Origin: Streptomyces sp. DSM 110735
Lineage (GTDB): Bacteria > Actinomycetota > Actinomycetes > Streptomycetales > Streptomycetaceae
Direction of reading: 5' to 3'
Assembly: GCF_016482685.1 (NCBI RefSeq)
Contig: NZ_JACYHF010000012.1
Span: forward strand, 62,001-126,000
Length of the DNA stretch: 64,000 nucleotides
Program-made: the position numbers and the translations under genes
In this document: positions 61,084-64,000 of the stretch, in pieces
How positions within the stretch are numbered: the first letter of the stretch is position 1
Layout: every line of letters starts with the position of its first letter
The notes under the pieces: model-generated
Database searches by the model: none
Told to the model about the DNA's origin: nothing
What the model saw: the letters and a program-made list of their open reading frames with translations, nothing else

Positions 61084-62438
61084 CCCAGCGCCGACTTCAC
61101 CGCGTCGGCAAGGCGCCCCGCGACCGAGCGTGCCTGGTCGATGTCGGCCGCCTCGACCATCACGCGGACCAGCGGCTCGGTGCCGGAGGGGCGCAGCAGG
61201 ACGCGACCGGTCTGGCCCAGCTCGCGCTCGGCCTCACCCACGGCGGCGGCGAGGTCGGCGGAGGTCTGGACGCGGGACTTGTCGACGTCCGGGACGTTGA
61301 TCAGGATCTGCGGCAGCCGCTCCATGACGGAGGCCAGCTCGCGCAGGGTCCGCCCGGTCTCCGCGACCCGCGCGGCAAGGAGCAGCCCGGTCAGCGTGCC
61401 GTCGCCGGTGGTCGCGTGGTCCAGGACGATGACGTGCCCGGACTGCTCGCCGCCGAGCGCGTAGCCGTGCTCCTTCATCTCCTCCAGCACGTACCGGTCA
61501 CCGACCGCCGTCTGGACCAGGCGGATGCCCGCCCGCTCCATGGCCAGCTTGAAGCCCAGGTTGGACATCACGGTCGCGACCACGGTGTCCGAGCGCAGCT
61601 CCGAGCGCTCGCGCAGCGCCAGCGCGAGCACGGACAGGATCTGGTCGCCGTCCACCTCCTCGCCGGTGTGGTCCACGGCGAGGCAGCGGTCGGCGTCGCC
61701 GTCGTGCGCGATGCCGAAGTCGGCGCCGTGCTCGATCACGGCCGCCTTGAGCGGACCCAGGTGGGTCGAGCCGCAGCCGTCGTTGATGTTCAGCCCGTCC
61801 GGCTCGGCGCCGATCGTGACGACCGTCGCACCGGCGCGCGCGAACACGGCCGGGGAGACACCGGCGGCCGCGCCGTGCGCCTCGTCCAGGACGATCGTCA
61901 GCCCGTCGAGGCGGTTCGGCAGCACCGACAGCAGATGCGCGACGTAGGTCTCGAAGCCCTCGTCGTACGTCCGCACCCGGCCGACCCCGGAGCCGGTGGG
62001 GCGCTCCCAGGGCTCGCCGTGGCGGTGGGACTCGTAGACCGCCTCGATCCGGTCCTCCAGCTCGTCGGCGAGCTTGTGACCGCCGCGCGCGAAGAACTTG
62101 ATGCCGTTGTCCGGCATGGCGTTGTGGCTCGCGGAGAGCATCACGCCGAGGTCCGCGCCGAGCGAGCCGGTCAGATGCGCCACGGCGGGCGTCGGCAGCA
62201 CGCCCACGCACAGCACGTCCACGCCCGCGCTCGCCAGCCCGGCGACCACGGCCGCCTCCAGGAACTCCCCGGACGCCCGCGGGTCGCGACCGACCACCGC
62301 CTTCGGCCGGTGACCCGCGAAAGTACCCGCCTCGGCCAGCACATGCGCCGCCGCGACGGACAGACCGAGCGCCATCTCGGCCGTCAGGTCCGCGTTGGCG
62401 ACGCCACGCACGCCGTCGGTGCCGAAGAGTCGTCCCAC
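61080..62438 (-). CDS. glmM: Phosphoglucosamine mutase
   Basis: A 452-residue enzyme converting glucosamine-6-phosphate to glucosamine-1-phosphate for UDP-GlcNAc, downstream of GlmS in the pathway. 'RLFGTDGVRGVANADLT', the phosphoserine loop 'VMLSASHNAMPDNGIKF', metal site 'GIAHDGDADRCLAVD', sugar loop 'GGEQSGHVI' and phosphate-binding 'RPSGTEPLVRVMVEA' are complete. GTG 62438 has GGAGG four to five bases before it; the frame extends upstream artefactually. Confidence 0.97.
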   Translation of the reverse strand: MGRLFGTDGVRGVANADLTAEMALGLSVAAAHVLAEAGTFAGHRPKAVVGRDPRASGEFLEAAVVAGLASAGVDVLCVGVLPTPAVAHLTGSLGADLGVMLSASHNAMPDNGIKFFARGGHKLADELEDRIEAVYESHRHGEPWERPTGSGVGRVRTYDEGFETYVAHLLSVLPNRLDGLTIVLDEAHGAAAGVSPAVFARAGATVVTIGAEPDGLNINDGCGSTHLGPLKAAVIEHGADFGIAHDGDADRCLAVDHTGEEVDGDQILSVLALALRERSELRSDTVVATVMSNLGFKLAMERAGIRLVQTAVGDRYVLEEMKEHGYALGGEQSGHVIVLDHATTGDGTLTGLLLAARVAETGRTLRELASVMERLPQILINVPDVDKSRVQTSADLAAAVGEAERELGQTGRVLLRPSGTEPLVRVMVEAADIDQARSVAGRLADAVKSALG

Positions 62439-62552
62439 TTGTCCTCCTGAAGAAGCGCAACTGCTGCGAGGAATCATGGCATGTGCCAGAGCATCCAATC
62501 GCACAAGCCTTTGAGCGTCTTGTGTCGTTATACGCCCTTGACAGAGATAAAC

Positions 62553-62592
62553 GAACGCCCCGGCGGCACACAGGCGTGCCGTCGGGGCGTTC
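62553..62592 (-). terminator. Terminator of rplM-rpsI
   Basis: A 17-bp stem with one G-T wobble (GAACGCCCC... / ...GGGGCGTTC), followed in the minus direction by GTTTATCTCTGTC. It ends about 25 bases past the rpsI stop and precedes glmM. Confidence 0.8.
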
Positions 62593-62616
62593 GGAGTACG
62601 CGCGAAGCGCCGCTGT

Positions 62617-63138
62617 TTAGCGCTTGCTGTACTGCGGGGCCTTACGGGCCTTCTTCAGACCGGCCTTCTTGCGCTCGACCGCACGGTCGTCGCGCTTGAG
62701 GAAGCCGGCCTTCTTGAGGGCGCCGCGGTTGTTGTCCACGTCGGCCTCGTTCAGCGCACGGGCGACACCGAGACGGAGCGCACCGGCCTGACCGGAGACA
62801 CCGCCACCCGAGATACGGGCGATGACGTCGTAGCGGCCCTCGAGCTCGAGCACCTTGAAGGGCTCGTTGACTTCCTGCTGGTGCACCTTGTTCGGGAAGT
62901 AGTCCTCGAGGGTGCGACCGTTGATCTTCCACTTGCCGGTGCCCGGAACGATCCGGACACGGGCGATGGCGTTCTTGCGACGGCCCAGGCCGGCGGCCGG
63001 CTGGGGCTCACCGAAGCGGGACGCCACGGACTCCGAGGTGTACTCGCCCTCGACGGGGACGTCACTCTCGGTGGTGTAGCTCTCGATGTCGACGAGCTCG
63101 GTCTCTTCGAGCGGCTGCTCGGCAGTGGTCTCGGCCAC
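62617..63138 (-). CDS. rpsI: 30S ribosomal protein S9
   Basis: A 173-residue S9 with an acidic N-terminal extension (~45 residues) common in actinobacteria. The core starts at 'GLGRRKNAIARVRIVPGTG' and ends 'KKAGLKKARKAPQYSKR', whose basic tail reaches the ribosomal P site. GTG start. Co-transcribed 41 bases after rplM. Confidence 0.97.
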   Translation of the reverse strand: MAETTAEQPLEETELVDIESYTTESDVPVEGEYTSESVASRFGEPQPAAGLGRRKNAIARVRIVPGTGKWKINGRTLEDYFPNKVHQQEVNEPFKVLELEGRYDVIARISGGGVSGQAGALRLGVARALNEADVDNNRGALKKAGFLKRDDRAVERKKAGLKKARKAPQYSKR

Positions 63139-63179
63139 GATTCTCCTCAGATTCTCTGTCAGTTAAAGGGCGGCCGGAA

Positions 63180-63623
63180 TTACTGCGCGACCTGGGTGAT
63201 CTCGAACGGCACCGGCTGCTGGGCAGCGTGCGGGTGCTGGTCGCCCTTGTAGACCTTCAGCTTCGAGAGCATCTGACGGCCGAGGGTGTTCTTGGGGAGC
63301 ATGCCCTTGATGGCCTTCTCGACGGCCTTCTCGGGGTTCTTGTCGAGCAGCTCGTCGTAGCGGACCGAGCGCAGACCACCCGGGTAACCGGAGTGGCGGT
63401 ACGCCATCTTCTGGGTCCGCTTGTTGCCGGACAGGTGCACCTTGTCGGCGTTGATGATGACGACGAAGTCGCCAGCGTCGACGTGCGGCGCGTAGATCGG
63501 CTTGTGCTTGCCGCGCAGCAGGGTGGCGGCAGTGGTGGCCAGACGGCCCAGGACAACGTCCTGAGCGTCGATGACGTGCCACTGGCGCGTCACATCGCCG
63601 GGCTTGGGGCTGTACGTACGCAC
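63180..63623 (-). CDS. rplM: 50S ribosomal protein L13
   Basis: A 147-residue L13 ('RQWHVIDAQDVVLGRLATTA', 'GDFVVIINADKVHLSGNK', 'GMLPKNTLGRQMLSKLKVY'). GTG 63623 with GAAGG nine bases before it gives the standard length; the frame continues upstream without similarity. First gene of rplM-rpsI. Confidence 0.97.
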   Translation of the reverse strand: MRTYSPKPGDVTRQWHVIDAQDVVLGRLATTAATLLRGKHKPIYAPHVDAGDFVVIINADKVHLSGNKRTQKMAYRHSGYPGGLRSVRYDELLDKNPEKAVEKAIKGMLPKNTLGRQMLSKLKVYKGDQHPHAAQQPVPFEITQVAQ

Positions 63624-63954
63624 GGTTCGTAGCCTTCGCTTCGAGTGAATGGTCCTGAACAGGTCACCGAAACGATCACGACAGCCTCGATCGCACTGCG
63701 GTGACGCAACCGCGTGCGGATCGCTGGTCATCGGCCCGGTGGACCGGTGTAAGGGCCCGTCCCGTGAGAATGAGCAAGCCAATACACAACGAGGAGCCAG
63801 GTTACCGGGGCACCCCCGGACGGGTCAAAACGCGTCGGAACCGAAACCCGGCGCGCCGAGATGTTCCCCCCTGCGCGGAAGGTCCCCCTATCGCCTCCCG
63901 GGCCCGTGCCCTCGGGCGTACCGGCACTCTCGGAGCCCCTCTAAGATGCGCCCC
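63624..63954. other. Divergent promoter region rplM / window-edge gene
   Basis: No gene on either strand. It must contain the rplM promoter (leftward). For the rightward edge gene, TAAGAT at 63942-63947 is a plausible -10 eight bases before its ATG. Confidence 0.45.
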
Positions 63955-64000
63955 ATGAGTTACGGGCAGGGGGGCTCCCAGAACCAGTGGGATCCCTGGA
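63955..64000 (+). CDS. 5' end of a gene running off the window
   Basis: An ATG opens a frame of 15 visible codons (MSYGQGGSQNQWDPW) that continues past the edge. The TAAGAT box close upstream and the Gly/Gln-rich N terminus resemble actinobacterial membrane proteins with a disordered cytoplasmic start, but nothing more can be said. Confidence 0.5.
   Translation, partial: MSYGQGGSQNQWDPW

Noticed and set aside
1..64000. tRNA, rRNA or prophage genes
   Set aside because: No cloverleaf-like sequence, ribosomal RNA word, integrase or phage structural gene was seen.

Overview
The window is a stretch of high-GC actinobacterial chromosome, almost certainly from Streptomyces. The base composition is about 70% GC, GTG starts are frequent, and the window carries the sporulation regulators BldM and WhiD, a two-CIRCE groES-groEL1 unit, and Ser/Thr kinases with single-pass membrane topology. 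The backbone guaA / choD-like GMC oxidoreductase / guaB3 / guaB / sigD-type sigma factor / whiB-family gene / groEL1 / groES / tsaD / rimI / tsaB / tsaE / alr / glmS / glmM / rpsI / rplM follows the order I recall from Mycobacterium tuberculosis (Rv3396c to Rv3443c). It is therefore ancient, and the genes lying between these landmarks stand out as lineage-specific.

Layout. 0.35-7.5 kb: class II aldolase-like protein, guaA, a chorismate mutase behind a Phe/Tyr leader peptide and attenuator, a GMC oxidoreductase and a succinate-semialdehyde dehydrogenase. 7.5-19.3 kb: five Ser/Thr kinase-family genes on the minus strand, interrupted by an MBL-fold hydrolase/AraC regulator pair and a small secreted protein. 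Four of the kinases share a similar PASTA-less extracytoplasmic domain, and one is a pseudokinase with a ~300-residue insert. This set resembles the Streptomyces kinase cluster linked to the spore-wall synthesising complex. 19.4-25 kb: serine hydrolase, glpD, an NDP-sugar dehydrogenase homologue with Ser in place of its catalytic Cys, and a membrane protein. 24.6-30.7 kb: guaB3, guaB, an ECF sigma factor, a ~600-bp 15-bp-unit minisatellite, bldM with a sigma-BldN-type promoter, and whiD.

30.8-38.3 kb: LysR/MOSC divergent pair, SDR, a three-gene polymorphic toxin locus (WXG100-like partner, RNase A-like toxin, two-domain immunity protein), groEL1 and groES. 38.3-48.1 kb: a dispersed Streptomyces intergenic repeat, two overlapping polysaccharide-deacetylase lipoproteins (one missing a metal-binding motif), a THUMP-like methyltransferase, and a complete LacI-controlled oligosaccharide ABC uptake operon ending in a GH3 glycosidase. 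48.1-64 kb: the tRNA t6A genes (tsaD, tsaB, tsaE) with rimI, alanine racemase, NAD(P)HX repair, acpS, glmS, coaA, a DUF389 membrane protein, glmM, rpsI and rplM. A 57-aa gene behind a DtxR/DmdR-like palindrome is embedded there.

Functionally the window joins purine synthesis (guaA, guaB, guaB3), cell-wall precursor supply (alr, glmS, glmM, the kinases, deacetylases, serine hydrolase) and developmental control (bldM, whiD, the sigma factor). The accessory cargo is a toxin-immunity locus and a sugar-uptake operon.
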